A stretch of DNA of 64,000 bases from Astrocystis sublimbata (Eukaryota; Ascomycota; Sordariomycetes; Xylariales; Xylariaceae), in contig JAJNNY010000077.1 in NCBI GenBank assembly GCA_022453515.1, positions 1 to 64,000 of the forward strand, read 5' to 3'. Both the position numbers and the translations under genes were made by a program. Position 1 is the stretch's first letter. Every line of letters starts with the position of its first letter. Below the pieces are notes generated by a model. The model did no database searches, had not been told where the DNA came from, and saw nothing but the letters and a program-made list of their open reading frames with translations. Positions 45,254 through 56,938 of this stretch are shown piece after piece.

Positions 45254-45560
45254 CTATGCGCCTCCTACCAGGACATTGTTGACGGGGATGTGGACTGTTC
45301 GACACGTAAATCAGGTTAGCACGTGTTTATCTACGTAACATTGATTGATTCACAAATGCGAAGGAGGAAGGGGGAAGCGGTTCCGTACTCAGCTTGACGA
45401 GGTAGCCAATGGCACCCATGACGACGAAACCAACGCCGACGGCCTGGCAAATCTTAATGTACTCGTTGCGGTCGGGCTTGGTGCAGCGGTTGATGAACTG
45501 TGTGCCGTCCTTGACGAAGTCCTTCTGGACGTCGATGAACTCTGTTATTTGGTCGGCCAT
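45254..45560 (-). CDS. SSS1: Sec61 gamma subunit Sss1
   Basis: Two exons, 45560-45389 and 45294-45254, total 213 nt and 70 residues. MADQITEFIDVQKDFVKDGT, then FINRCTKPDRNEYIKICQAV, is the amphipathic helix of Sec61 gamma. VGVGFVVMGAIGYLVKL is the tail-anchored membrane helix. The 13-codon second exon gives IHIPVNNVLVGGA, the conserved C-terminus, which confirms the GTACGG...AACAG intron. Sss1 is an essential clamp of the ER translocon with Sec61 alpha and beta. Confidence 0.96.
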
Positions 45561-47237
45561 TTTTGCGTGAAGTGTGTATGTATGTGTGTGTGTGTGTGTG
45601 TGTGGTGTTGGTGTATGTTTGTTGCTAAGTATGCGCTCGAGAATTGAAGCTTGAGTCGGAGTGGTCGTTCGTAGAGGGAGAAAGTGGCGATGCGAAAGGG
45701 AGGAAGGTGATGGATGCGCTGTCTAGATCGAGCTTCGACTCATTCAAGGGACCTAGAAGATGCGGCCAGATTTCCCCTGCTGAGTCTGGCACGTTGGGAG
45801 CTCGGCGGCGCGCTAGTCTGCATTGGCTCCTCATTAAGAGGTGCCTGGTGGTCGGGGCTTTGAGCCACAGCGTCAAGCCACAATGCGCATAGGCCATTGA
45901 GCCTCAATTGGAACTCCCCCGGAATCCCCTATCCGCTAAGGACTCGACCAGTAAACCACAGACTCGACATGGTCAGCTGCGCGCCAATGGAGCAAAGTGT
46001 CGGGTTGGTGCGCTCCTATTGGGCAGGGGTTTCCCGAGGGGACTCAGTCGCGTACCCCTACGCTAAGCCCATTTTGCGCTAAGCCAAGCTGCAAGTACCT
46101 TCCGCTAGAAGCACCTACCGGAGGTACCTACCTTAGCCCAGCTCGCCTAAGCTAAGGCACTCGAGAAGCCGAGCGCCCAACGTCAACCTGGCCCGCCTGG
46201 CCAAGCTCCCATTGAACAACCTTCATATTTTGACTCGTACTACCCGACAACCTTACCATGTCGACTCCATCTACATCTCCTCCTCCATTCTAGCTGCCAC
46301 CCATCTTGTCCGTCTCATCTGCCCGACCGTGACGTACTACGGCCTACTGCCCTCTATCTGCACCAGTGCATGGATGCCTCGTATTCACGAGCCGCGACAC
46401 CAGAGCTTACGCACATACAAACACGAGCAAAACTTGCGCAACTCCCATTCTAAGGACCACGCTCACATTGCCCTCCATTAAATTATTGATACGCGACTAG
46501 CCACTGCTGGTTCCGAACTGACGCACATCTCAGCTAATTGAAGCAATCGCACGTGCACAAGCACACGTGCACTACGCGAAGAGTCGCAGATATCGAGGCG
46601 GGTTGCACCACCGGAAAGCTCAGGGCTTTGGTGGTACCGACGGCGATACTCTCGTCTGCCTCGCAGTTTCTTGTTTTCTTTCCTCTCGAGATACTGCCAC
46701 ATCTCTACCTACTATCCAGTGTGACCTGGATGCCTGTACCTGTTCGCATCTTCTCTTAACGTCTGCAGACCTGGACGCTAGACACCGACCCGCGTGTACC
46801 TAGGGAGACTGGCCCGAGATTGCAAGCACAGAGCTTCGTCTCGTCCTCTCCGTTCAATCAACGTCCGCCTGGCTGATGGGCCGGTGTGCTGTTCGCGCGT
46901 GTTTTCCTGCCGCTGGTCTTTGAGACGGGACGAGAGACGGAGGACTGCTTCGCGAGGGGTCGTGATTTGGTCGACGCCCCAATATGTACGTATCATGTTG
47001 TGTCCTGAAAGTGTCTCTTTCTCCATCTCACTTTTCTTTTTCTCTCTCCGTTTGTCTTTTCTGGGTCGCTCTCCTTCCATGTATCTCTAGAATACTGATG
47101 AAAAGGTCCGAAAGACGCCAGGCACTTCTTGTATCTAACTCCGAATACAAACAGTTGCTAGAACCACACTGCATCCCTCTGACCACATATTCTGCCTTTG
47201 AAACCCCGTAACCTACAGGCATACCCTATCCTTGAAG
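45561..47237. other. divergent intergenic region, SSS1 / CPSF6-like
   Basis: 1.7 kb. Holds the TG microsatellite and a patch of CTACCGGAGGTACCTACC-type short repeats near 46110-46130, of the same kind as those near 36.6 kb. A long pyrimidine-rich leader (47020-47080) precedes the CPSF6-like gene. No gene supported. Confidence 0.45.
45572..45604. repeat. TG/TATG microsatellite in the SSS1 leader
   Basis: gtgtatgtatgtgtgtgtgt and further TG units, ending near 45604, just upstream of the SSS1 ATG. On the mRNA strand this is a CA run in the leader. Confidence 0.8.
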
Positions 47238-48427
47238 ATGGCCGACGAGGATTTCGAGATCGACGTCTACGGCGACGCAAACCCCGACAATGACCACAAG
47301 ACCGAAGAGTCCCATAACGCCCAGGCCTACGAAAGCAACACCAATATTACCATTGCCAACGGCTCCAACCCCCCAGAGTCTGTCAATAACGACAGCCACC
47401 ACGGCAGCTACGATAATCGAGACCACGAGAGTCATGACGAGCACGGTGCCCCGACGAGGCAGTATCAGCAAGGAGTCAAACGCAAAGGCGAATCCGACGA
47501 CAGGCCGATTGACCCTGGTGCCACAAACTGCCTTCTGATCTCAGATTTGAACTGGTGGACAACCGACGACGCTATCCGTGGCTGGGTCGCCAATGCTGCC
47601 TCCGAGGAAGAGTTGAAGGACATCACATTTAGCGAGCACAAGGTCAACGGCAAGAGCAAGGGGTGCGTACAGTCCTTCGGTATGAATACGTCACACAAAC
47701 ACTGACATCAAACAACAGACAAGCCTACCTCGAGTTCACATCCCAGCAGGCAGCCACCGCTGCCAAACACGCGATCGACGCGGCAGGCCCAGACGGAGTC
47801 CAACCCGGAGGCAAGAAACACAACGTCATATATTCCAGCCCAGTCAACAACCCGTTCCGCACATTACCCAAAGACGCGCCTGCCAGGGGCAAGGACAACC
47901 CGACATCCCGCGGCGGCGGCGGTGGTAGCTACAACGACCGCGGTGGCGGCAACTTCCGAGGTCGTGGCAACTTCAACCGCGGCGGTGGTTTCAACAGGAA
48001 CTTCGGCGGGAACAACATGGGAGGCGGCGGTGGCTTCCATAACAACAACAATATGGGTGGTGGTGGTGGCGGTGGGTTCGGCAATAACATGGGTGGAGGT
48101 GGGTTTGGCTTCGGCAACATGCCCGGCGGTGGCGGCGGCAACTTTGGCTTCCGCGGAGGCATGATGGGCGGCAACATGGGAGGCAACATGGGCGGCGGCA
48201 TGCGAGGAGGAGGCATGCGCGGCGGCCGCGGCGGTGGCATGGGTGGTCCGGGGATGAACCCCGGCGGCATGAACAACGGCATGATGGGTGGCATGGGCGG
48301 CATGGGTATGCCGATGATGGGCTTTGGTCAACAGCCTCAGTTCAACCCTGCCTTCTTCGGCGGCAACCAGCAACAGGGCGGCGATTGGCAGAACCCGCAC
48401 GGCGCGAAGCGACCGCGGGGCGAGTGA
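47238..48427 (+). CDS. CPSF6-like RRM protein with Gly-rich tail
   Basis: Two exons, 47238-47662 and 47719-48427, total 1,134 nt and 377 residues. The acidic N-terminus ([13 protein letters not shown]) is followed by an RRM. RNP2 is [17 protein letters not shown]; the intron splits the domain and RNP1 is restored as GKSKG-QAYLEF. The LxWWTTD signature is characteristic of CPSF6/7 (CFIm68-like) RRMs. The C-terminal 200 residues are Gly/Asn/Met/Arg-rich with RGG-like repeats ([17 protein letters not shown]). It ends HGAKRPRGE, an NLS-like basic end. CPSF6-type proteins bind the 25 kDa cleavage factor and tune poly(A) site choice. Whether this fungus has that partner cannot be seen here. Confidence 0.87.
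47920..48310 (+). repeat. Gly-rich coding repeat of the CPSF6-like gene
   Basis: GGC/GGT-rich imperfect repeats encode [10 protein letters not shown] and MGGNMGG units. The reverse strand stays open by composition (Pro/Ala/His), which is a shadow. Confidence 0.75.
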
Positions 48428-48937
48428 TACCATGAGATGAGATGAGGTGCTCTCCCCCTACTTGTTGTTGTGGTTGTTGTTGTTGATGATGATGAATTTT
48501 TACTTACTCTCCACCTCTTTGTCTGATTATGAAACGGGTTAGGGAGGTGAGTCTATTTAAGTGCTTTAATGCAAAGAAAGATCGGCGTTTTGTTTTATGG
48601 ATGTTATTGTTGTACGCTTTGCACCTTCACTCAAAATGTATTTACCTACTTACTCAAGCAATGGCGGGGAAGAAGAAGGAGGTAGAAAAAGCAATGGCCA
48701 GACGAACTAGATATTGGTTTGGTGTGTAATGCAATGCAATGCGATGTGTAGATTTATCATTGCAGCTTTTTACGTAATATTTCTCGTTCTAGAGGGGGTA
48801 TGTAGGATTAGGTCTTGGGTGAACCTAAGGAATTCAAAATGTTCTGATACACACGTCACAATCTTACTGTCTTGTTGCCAACTTATATAGTGGGGAGTGG
48901 AATGTGAGCTGTAGGAATTGCAATATATATATAATTA
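48428..48937. other. convergent intergenic region
   Basis: 3' flanks; contains tgttgttgttgttgatgatg near 48465-48492. No supported gene. Confidence 0.5.
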
Positions 48938-51900
48938 TTATATACAATCTGAACACCTCGTATGTCCACAATGCCTGCAATAAGCCTCATCTTCGTCTGT
49001 CGTCCACTCATAATAGTCTTCTTCTTTGCAACCACAGCACGTGATCTTGTCGAACGTGAGCTTGTCGATCCTGTTTTCAGGTGCGAGGCTGCTTTCATCA
49101 GACCCAGAGTCAGAAGTATGCTCGCGACTGGAACCCCTGCTAGAATTGCTGTGCTGGTATCTAATTCGACCTCTTATCCTTTTCCGAGTTCCTGGTGGGC
49201 TTGGTGCTCGAGGATGCAAGGAACGTTCATGCTGGTTGTGTGATGGCCCTAATGGAGGGGCCATGACCGCCGGATGTTGATCACCAGGTACGGTCAACTT
49301 GACCAGGCTATAAAAATATTCCAACGTCGACCTCAACGGGTCTTCGTCTTCCTCGTCTTCCCCCTTGTTGTCCAGTGGCTTATCTCCCTCGCTATACTTC
49401 TTTTCGACGCCCTCTAATCCGTCTTCGTCATGATCCACGTGTTCTACTATGCGCCCGCGCGATGGATAATGATGAGGATACCAGGAGGGCGTAAAACCGG
49501 GGGGGTCTAATGAAGTTTTAGGCTCAGGCGGTACCTGCTGCAGGAAAGCATCATCCCTTCTGTCGGAGTTCTCAATCGCCACTTCTCTGCCATGTAAGTG
49601 CTGGTTCTCTGCCTCATCGTTCTGTGTCGTGGAGTTCGCATGTTGGTCTCTGACGAGCTCCACTGCGTGCATTGCCACCCATCCTCGTATTTCGCTGTAC
49701 ATATCGGTCATCATTCGTACCTCTGCCTCCTGAATAGCTGCATCCACAGCTCTGCTCTCGCAGTCACAGTTTTGAGTAGCCGGAGCGTGACAAATCGCAC
49801 AGTCGGGGTCCATACGGATGACAGACTTCCGGCTCTTCAACCGCGTTGCACGGTCAAACACCCTGACAGGGTCGTTGACTTCCAGGTCTAACCCCATGAT
49901 ATCCCGAATGAATCCCCACTCGGAAAGTCGTGTAGCCGATGAAAGGTCAACGTCAACCATATTGTAATGATTGGCTGTTATATTTTCTACCATTTCCGTT
50001 TCAGTGCAGCTTGAGGATAGCGGGTCGTCGTTTCCTGTGTTGCTGACTGGGCGACTCAATGTTTCATAGGTGTCCCCTTCGCTGTCTGAACTGACTTCTG
50101 CCCACTCGGCTGGCTTATTTCCCGTGTTATTGTTGAGTTCAAGTTGAAAATCTCGAATTGTACTCCTAGTTTCAACACTAGACATTACGGATATGTTCGT
50201 TTCGCTGTCTGAGTCGTGCAGATCTGAGATATCCTCCTCGTAACTAGGCAACGACTTGAGAGCGAAATTATGTAGATGTCCGATAAGATGAACTTCCATG
50301 CTGATACTATCGACCTCCTCAGGCTCAATCCCGCAAAGTGGGCATGATCTGAACATTGGGCCAACGGCACGGCCGTTCTTGCTTGCGAGGACTTTCAGCT
50401 GAGGGTCCGTAAGCTTCACTGTGTGCTGCGTCTTCATGTGGGCGAAATATTCGTCTACAGTGTTGCAAACGAATTCACCGTGCGATTTTGACGTGCAACG
50501 CCATCTCAAGGAGTGTTGTCGCATGTGCTTCAGCCATTCGGAAGTGTGCTTGTAAAGGTGGTTGGGAGAGGTACATTCTTCAAACATGCAAACATACGGA
50601 TCGAGGTCCCTCATTATATGCCGACTATAGATGTCAGTTAGTGACAAGTGTATGGTAGATTGCATTTCCAGGTATAAGACATACCGCCACTTCGCCTCGT
50701 CAACAACATCTCTTGTTGGCAAAGCCACGAAGCAATAGGGGCATATTAGCTCTGGAACAGCTTGAAGGCACTCTTCCCAATCACTGGCTAATATTCTTTC
50801 GTACTTTTTCCCTAGAAACACAGTCAGTTGTCGGGGGGCCAGACTCTCAGTCTCTGTGTCAAACAAGCTGAGGTCTCCTTGATGTTCCTTTTCTCTTTTC
50901 TGTTTCAGCATCCTATACTTTCGTCGAACGTTACCACACGGAGCAGGAGGGAAACGGAGTTCCTGATGGTGGCTTATTGCAACACTCTTAGATGCTGCTA
51001 CAGAAGGAGCGGACGCCTTTTGGAAATTCTGGGGCGACAATGTTGTCGCAGTCACTGCTACTGATTTCGCGGTGTTTCTAGTATTTTCCTTGGAAGCAAT
51101 TGTCTCGCTGGAGTCTTGCTCTCGTGATCGATCTATTGTAGGTTTTATGGCGGGCGGACCTTGAGGCTGTATGATGGTGGATTGTTGCGGTTCCCGCCGA
51201 GATTGCTTATCGTACCTGCCATATTTAGCCCTGCGGTATAGAACCCGTTTGCGACGTTGCAACATTGTGCTAGCTAGACGGTGCTGGATAGTATCGGTAG
51301 CACCAGGAAACCTATCCCGTACGTGGTTGGTGAACATGGCGAAGAGAAACGGTGCGGCATCATTCCCTTCGTCATCACCAATTTTGAACTCTGCAACTGC
51401 TGCATCACTCTGTGTCTCTTTGCTTGCTCGGCGGATAGTATTCGAGAACTTGTGAAGGAGGCTGACTTCATTCAAGATCTCGCGGAAAGCATTCTCAAGT
51501 CTGTCGTCAATTGTTGGTGTAGATCCTTCATTGGCGGGACGTAGCGTGCCGAGTATCTGGAAGCCTGAAATATGCTCTATTAGTATGATGGGACAGGGTA
51601 TCTGCCTATCTACATAGCATGACTCCCCTATCACAATTATAAGGACTTACATTCCCGAAGACGGTAGTCTAAAGCCTCCAGGACAGCGACCACTGCGTCC
51701 CGAACTTCAGGGGCCGCCCGGAGACGGTGATCTAGAGACGCACGGTCGGAGACGAAAACCTTTATGTTTGAACCCCATAGGGAGAAGCGGGCGAGTTGGT
51801 CCTCCACTAAAGTCAGTTCCCGGGGATGAATGGCAGCAGCCTGATTCAAGCACTGTTGGAACGACTGAAGACACAAGTTCGCGCATTCTGCGACCGTCAC

Positions 51901-51939
51901 ACTGGAAGTTTGTTGATGTTGGTCATCTGTTCCGGCCAT
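48938..51939 (-). CDS. fungal C2H2 zinc-finger protein with STAND-type N-terminus
   Basis: Two exons, 51939-51651 and 51564-48938, total 2,916 nt and 971 residues. The N-terminal ~100 residues (FSLWGSNIKVFVSDRASLDH...; ALDYRLREC) match a domain that in many filamentous fungi precedes NACHT, kinase or zinc-finger modules. In the middle lie zinc-finger units: LICPYCFVALP, VCMFEECTSPNHLYKHTSEW followed by LKHMRQH, FVCNTVDEYFAHMKTQH, and FRSCPLCGIEPEEV...HLIGHLHNF. Two further Cys clusters occur near the end (CAICHAPATQNCDC; ITCCGCKEEDYY...CRHCGHTRCSDC). The gene is head-to-head with the subtilase gene, 307 bases between start codons, so the two could share a promoter. Exact role unknown; nucleic-acid or protein binding is expected. 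Confidence 0.83.
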
Positions 51940-52246
51940 TGATCCAATGTCGAAATCACAGAATGATGGATAAAAGAAAGGATGTTTTTACCTCATTTTG
52001 GGCGACCAAGACTTCCAAGATCTCGAACAGTAAATCTCGACCGGGGTCATCTTGGCGGGTTACATAAGAGCGTAGTATTCGGGCTGATGCGGGGTCTGCG
52101 CACCCGAGTGGCACGAGCTATTTGTCGGCTGCATCCTGCTCATCACAGTCTCTCGTTACTCCGTTCTCGCCGGAAAAACTCAAGCCTCAACAATCTACCA
52201 GTTAGCTCCGGCTGGCATTGTCCAGTTGAAAGAACAATGTCAAAAG
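51940..52246. promoter_or_regulatory. bidirectional intergenic region between zinc-finger and subtilase genes
   Basis: 307 bases separate the divergent start codons. The frame of the subtilase gene is open back to about 52087 without an ATG (IYQLAPAGIVQLKEQ), so the subtilase may have an unseen 5' exon here. I identify no specific operator. Confidence 0.4.
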
Positions 52247-55200
52247 ATGGGCCTCTTCACTGCTACTGGTGACACCAACACCGTCTCCACAGCATACCGC
52301 ACAATACAAGAGATCGCCACCGTTATCAGGGCGGTTGAAGAGGACGATGCGCTCAAAGCCTTCTACGCCCATCTTACAGCTTACTGTATCATCATACGTG
52401 ACCATCTAGGTCGCATTAGCCAGGCTGCTGTTGGTCTGGATCAAGAGCTCTATACTAGGCTTTTGAAGCGGCTTGAATGCGTCATTACAACCAATACTCA
52501 TACAACTCTCAAGGAAAATGCAGCCAACAACACTGTCGGCGCGAAGCTCGTCGCGCTCAATTACCTTTGGGGTGATATCCGCAAGAGCAAGAGTCAAAAC
52601 ATCAAGCTTGAGCTTATCCGATCGTGCCTGGACTTCGGTAAAACACCCGAAAAGCGTAATGAGTTCATCCAATCGCTCTTCACCTCTGAAGGGGACATCA
52701 GGAAGCTGTACCCGGAGGATCAAGCGGAATGGCTAGCGGAGAGTCTCACTACTCATAAACCTGTCGGTGAGCCACCGTACGCCGTGCGAATCGCAGCACA
52801 GACGGTTTTCGATGCTTTAACCGCTTGCAAAGACTGTCCATGCAACCCAGAGCACGATTTCAATGCTAGGATATGTTTGGGCACATATAGAGAGCCCGAT
52901 CCCGGCCCCAAAGCAAAGGTGGATAACGAGCTTGGGTTTGACCTATTTATTTCAATGATGGAAGAGTGGCATGAGGCGCGTGTCAATACAGCAACAGAAA
53001 CAGTTGTCCAATTTGCAGTCAGCGACGCAGCAGGCCAATCCCGATCAAGCAAAAAGGACAGGTTGAACAAGCCCATGAAGATCAAGAGGCTGTGTGAGCC
53101 TATCATGAAGATCAAAACCATGACGGCCTATCGTCTCAATTTAAGGGTTATCCGTGGCCGGTTGTTCAAAGTGCAGTCGCAAAAGAGCAATGCTATCTTT
53201 GACACTACCCTGAACTCCATATCCTTGGAGCAGATTCTTCACGGGTGGTCGCGCTCCTTCACCGAGAGAACGAGGCGGGTCCTCGCAGTGATCCTCAGCT
53301 CATCCGTCCTTCACCTATTTGATACCCCGTGGCTGCAGCCTGTGTGGAGTTCCGCCAATGTTTTGTTCTTCCGCACAGCCACCGGCGCCGTTCCCTTGAA
53401 ACCCTTCATTCAAGCCCAAATTTCCGGCTCGCTTCAACGACAATGCTTTGCGAAGACTATAGAGGAAGCAGAATTAGAAAACGTCAATCATCAGGAAATA
53501 GTCCTGAATAGCACCAATCCCGACCATATTGATGCCGACGATACAGACTCCTCCGACGATATTGACCCTGATGACATTGATCCGGACGACTGGATTCATC
53601 ACCAATGTCCATCGCTCATCTCACTGGCGGTTGTGTTGATGGAAGTTTATTTCGGTACGCCTTTCAAAAGTCTCGCAAAGCGATATGCCGTTGAACTGGG
53701 AGAGGACCAAGAGTTGCGCAGCTCTACCAGACTGATCGATACTACTCTTGTGTTTGATGCCTGCAAAGGGGAAATTCCAGAGAACTGCTTGTTTCTTTCT
53801 GCTATTGAAAATTGTCTGGATCCCTCCAAGTGGGAAGATGTCGAAGGCTATGTGCTAGACAAAGAAACCTTACAAACCAGGATCTACGACGAGATTGTTC
53901 GACCCCTAGAGACTGAACTGAGTCAAGCTTACAGCTCTATTCCAATTGGGAATCTTGACAGCTTTGCACAAAGTTTGGATTTTGCGAATTGGGACCAGGC
54001 CGTCCAGCCGCTAAACCGCCAAGTGAAGCTTGTCACGCAGACGGGGCACTCATTTGCTACCACCCGGGACTCCAGCCCATTCTCAGAACACTCAGAACTA
54101 AATGATGTGAACGATTACTCTTCAGTCCATGCAGGCCTTCGACCGGGTTTTCAAGGCCATGCGCCTCTCAAGCAAGGCTACTTGCCCACCTCACGTAGTG
54201 GTCACAACCCAGCTACTGATGCCGTACCTTTGTCGACTTATACATCTTTCAAGTTCTTCGATGACGAAACAGCCTCGGAGGCTCATGATCCGTCATCGTG
54301 AGTGTATAATATTCTAGGGGCGAAGACGACCCCTGGAGAAGTGGTCTTGTTATGTGAAAATTCACTAACCACATCGTTATAGGTGTCGAAGCTACCTAGA
54401 TTGGAAGAATAAATATCATGAAGTGTATGAGAAATATATTCCAGGACAGCAAGGAAGCTGTTGCGCACCACCGGTCAGGATCGCGATTCTAGACACTGGA
54501 TTGGATATAACACACCCGGACATAGAGGCTCGCATAGAAAACATCAAGGGGAAGTACAATTGGCTTCAGGATAAGTTCAAGCAGTCCGTGCACGATCGCA
54601 ACGGACACGGCACGTTCACCGCCAGTCTCGCTCTCGACTACGCGCCCGATGCAGACCTCTACATAGCCAAGATTGCAGAGAACAAGCCTTCGAACCCCAA
54701 GATTGTGGCTGAGGTATGTAAACGTAGCATATACTGAACATGCGGACTATCAGAGGTAGAATTAACCATGCACACAGGCCATCAATTATGCGGTTTCAGT
54801 ATGGAAAGTCGACATCATTTCGATGTCGTTCGGCTTTCCGACTTGTGATATAGAAGGCTACCAGGACCTTGAGAGTGCTCTCGATAATGCATACAACAAC
54901 AAGGTCCTTCTTTTTGCTGCAGCTTCGAATAACGGCGGTCGGCTCGGCCGCTCGTTTCCTGCTCGGGAGCCGACGGTTATCGCAGTACATGCAACTGATG
55001 CAAATGGCAATCGGTCTCCATTCAGCCCTACCGCAACGGATGATGATATCAACATAGCATCCATTGGCGAGGCTGTAGAATCATCTTGGCCCGTCCATCT
55101 ATGTGATGAAGAGGCTTTAGACCCGAGTTATGTCCGATACAAATCGGGCACTTCATTTGCAACCCCAATAGTCACAGGTATCGCAGCGTTTCTTCTGCTA

Positions 55201-55413
55201 TATGCTAGGATACATCTACCGTCTAAAGCTTCTCTGTTGAAGAGTCATAAAAGAATGAAGGCGGTACTAAGAAAGGTAGCAGAGAAGGGGATCAATCATA
55301 CACGACGGGATGGCTACCATTTCATCGATCTGAGCTTACATGCTGATAGTTTATTTGGAACGAGCAAGGATCATATCGATGCAACAATAACTAACATCAT
55401 GATGATGACATAA
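52247..55413 (+). CDS. DUF7580-subtilisin (peptidase S8) fusion protease
   Basis: Three exons: 52247-54297, 54383-54713 and 54778-55413, total 3,018 nt and 1,005 residues from the first ATG. The coding frame is open about 160 bases further upstream without an ATG, so the N-terminus may be longer. Residues about 340-470 carry the DUF7580 marks RVLAVILSSSVLHLFDTPWL and SLAVVLMEVYFGTP. A DDxD-rich linker (DDIDPDDIDPDDW) lies between them. The C-terminal subtilase has a complete triad: Asp721 in IAILDTGLD, His759 in NGHGTFTA, Ser920 in SGTSFATP, with oxyanion Asn845 in AAASNNGG. No signal peptide is visible, so the protease is probably cytosolic. It sits between the C2H2 gene (divergent) and the gasdermin-like gene (convergent, 124 bases). 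Confidence 0.9.
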
Positions 55414-55537
55414 AATGTATATATTGTACATGTACGAGGCGTGTCGATGATCATGTTATGTAGTCAACTCAAATCAATACATACCGTGGCAGGAACGAAA
55501 CCCTATGAATGAGGTACTTGATACAAGAACGTTTTTG

Positions 55538-56539
55538 TTACCCAACCTCTTCCCTCATTCGATTCAGCTGTGAGCGACGAGCTATGTCTGAAGTTTCCCC
55601 ATCCAGACCAATCGTAGAAGGCGAGATTGCGAATAGCACGAACTCATCGTCATCAATCAAAATTTCCTCCACAAGACCTCCCTCGACTTGGTTGTCGATC
55701 TCCTGTTCCATTATAATCAATTCCGGCCCATTCTTCGTCTCGGTTGCGGCATCCATTAATGTACCTTTTGCATAATCATCTTCCCTCAGTTGCCCAGTTC
55801 TCTTCCCAACCATGACCCTCCGGACTCTAAATGCAAATAAGAAGCTGCTATCCGTCTCCCAAGTCACGTTTCCTCGATCACCTGACGCCCCTCCGACTTC
55901 AACCCCCCCTCTCATTGGGACGCCACCCCAGGTTGTTGCATCAACCTCAGGACTCAAACCGCCACTGATAATACGGGCTTGGGGCGACTCAGCTTTGGCG
56001 CCGCTAGCTATCTTCAAGCCTGTGACAATGTAAATGGGTTTACGGTATCGTGACTTGGCCAGGTAGCGCTGCACCGAATCCGTGTCTACACACGCCTGCA
56101 AGTAATCATGGTCTGGGTAAAACTGCTTCGTTTCCAGCGCGTCAAAACTGAAGCGAAGTGAATCTCTAGGACACCGAATGAGTCAGCGTGTATAATGTTG
56201 ACGCGAATATGAACACAGTTGTGCAGATGAATGGTAGATAGAAGATGTGAAATCTCACTCAGACTCCCAGCTTGCTGTGGCATCAACTCCAATACCTAAA
56301 ATCATAGACAAAAGTCTCCCGAAGACTCCAAATCCCCCAGTTCGTGACTTCTCTGTCGAGAACATGAATTGAGTCTTTGACGACGTGAATATTTCCGAGT
56401 TGATCTTTGGGCCTCTACACAATGGGCGCTCCATCGTCTTAAGCGACGTGAAGACATTGCCAAGTTGAACGGGACTGGATGGCGACGCAGGTAGATCCCA
56501 TGTTGGCGCAAGGATAAAGGAAGGCTTGCGATTGGCCAT
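55538..56539 (-). CDS. candidate fungal gasdermin-like pore-forming protein
   Basis: Two exons, 56539-56259 and 56165-55538, GTGAGA...CCTAG intron, total 909 nt and 302 residues. The start MANRKPSFILAPTWDLP is the first ATG; upstream codons are non-ATG. A hydrophobic GVFGRLLSMILGIGVDA ends exon 1. Then FSFDALETKQFYPDHDYLQA, the strand RKPIYIVTGLKIASG (135-149), a Gly-rich loop (GGVPMRGGVEVGGASGDRG), and the strand FLFAFRVRRVMVGK (202-215). The two strands and the loop between them resemble the corresponding segments of the gasdermin N-terminal domain, where the YVVTE-like strand and the AFRV-like strand occur in the same order. An acidic tail of about 80 residues could be the inhibitory end. 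Size fits fungal gasdermins. The call is by pattern and neighbourhood, not alignment; otherwise it is an uncharacterised fungal protein. Confidence 0.55.
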
Positions 56540-56938
56540 AGTCTTATCGTGTGTCGGAAGCTTTGAGGCCACACTGGATCAAATAACAACGAGTCGATCT
56601 TGGGTAGAGATGATCAGATGGCGGCGGCAGGCAGCAGCTGTATGCGGGAAGTGTGTGGCTACCTAGGTACTCAGCAGCAATGGGGCGATGAAGACCCGGA
56701 AATAGTGAAATGCATATGCAATGCAACCATCCTTCGAGGATCATTAACTGATTGGCTCGCTTGGGATGTGCTTGACGAAAATTAGCCACTAGACTTTCTT
56801 CAATTGAAGCGCCTCATATCCCCACTCGCGAAATGCTGGATACGAATAAAAGGGATCTAATCACACGGATCTCATCATTTGATTGTAACTCAAACAGGAT
56901 AAGTTTGCAACATCTAGTTGTCTAATTATTGAAAGATT
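56540..56938. other. intergenic region
   Basis: Upstream of the gasdermin-like gene and downstream of the DUF3176 gene, both minus strand. A short plus-strand open frame (from 56600) lacks features. Probably promoter and 3' UTR. Confidence 0.45.

Noticed and set aside
47864..48433. Long minus-strand frames opposite the Gly-rich tail of the CPSF6-like gene
   Set aside because: Composition shadows of GGC/GGT codons; no family features.
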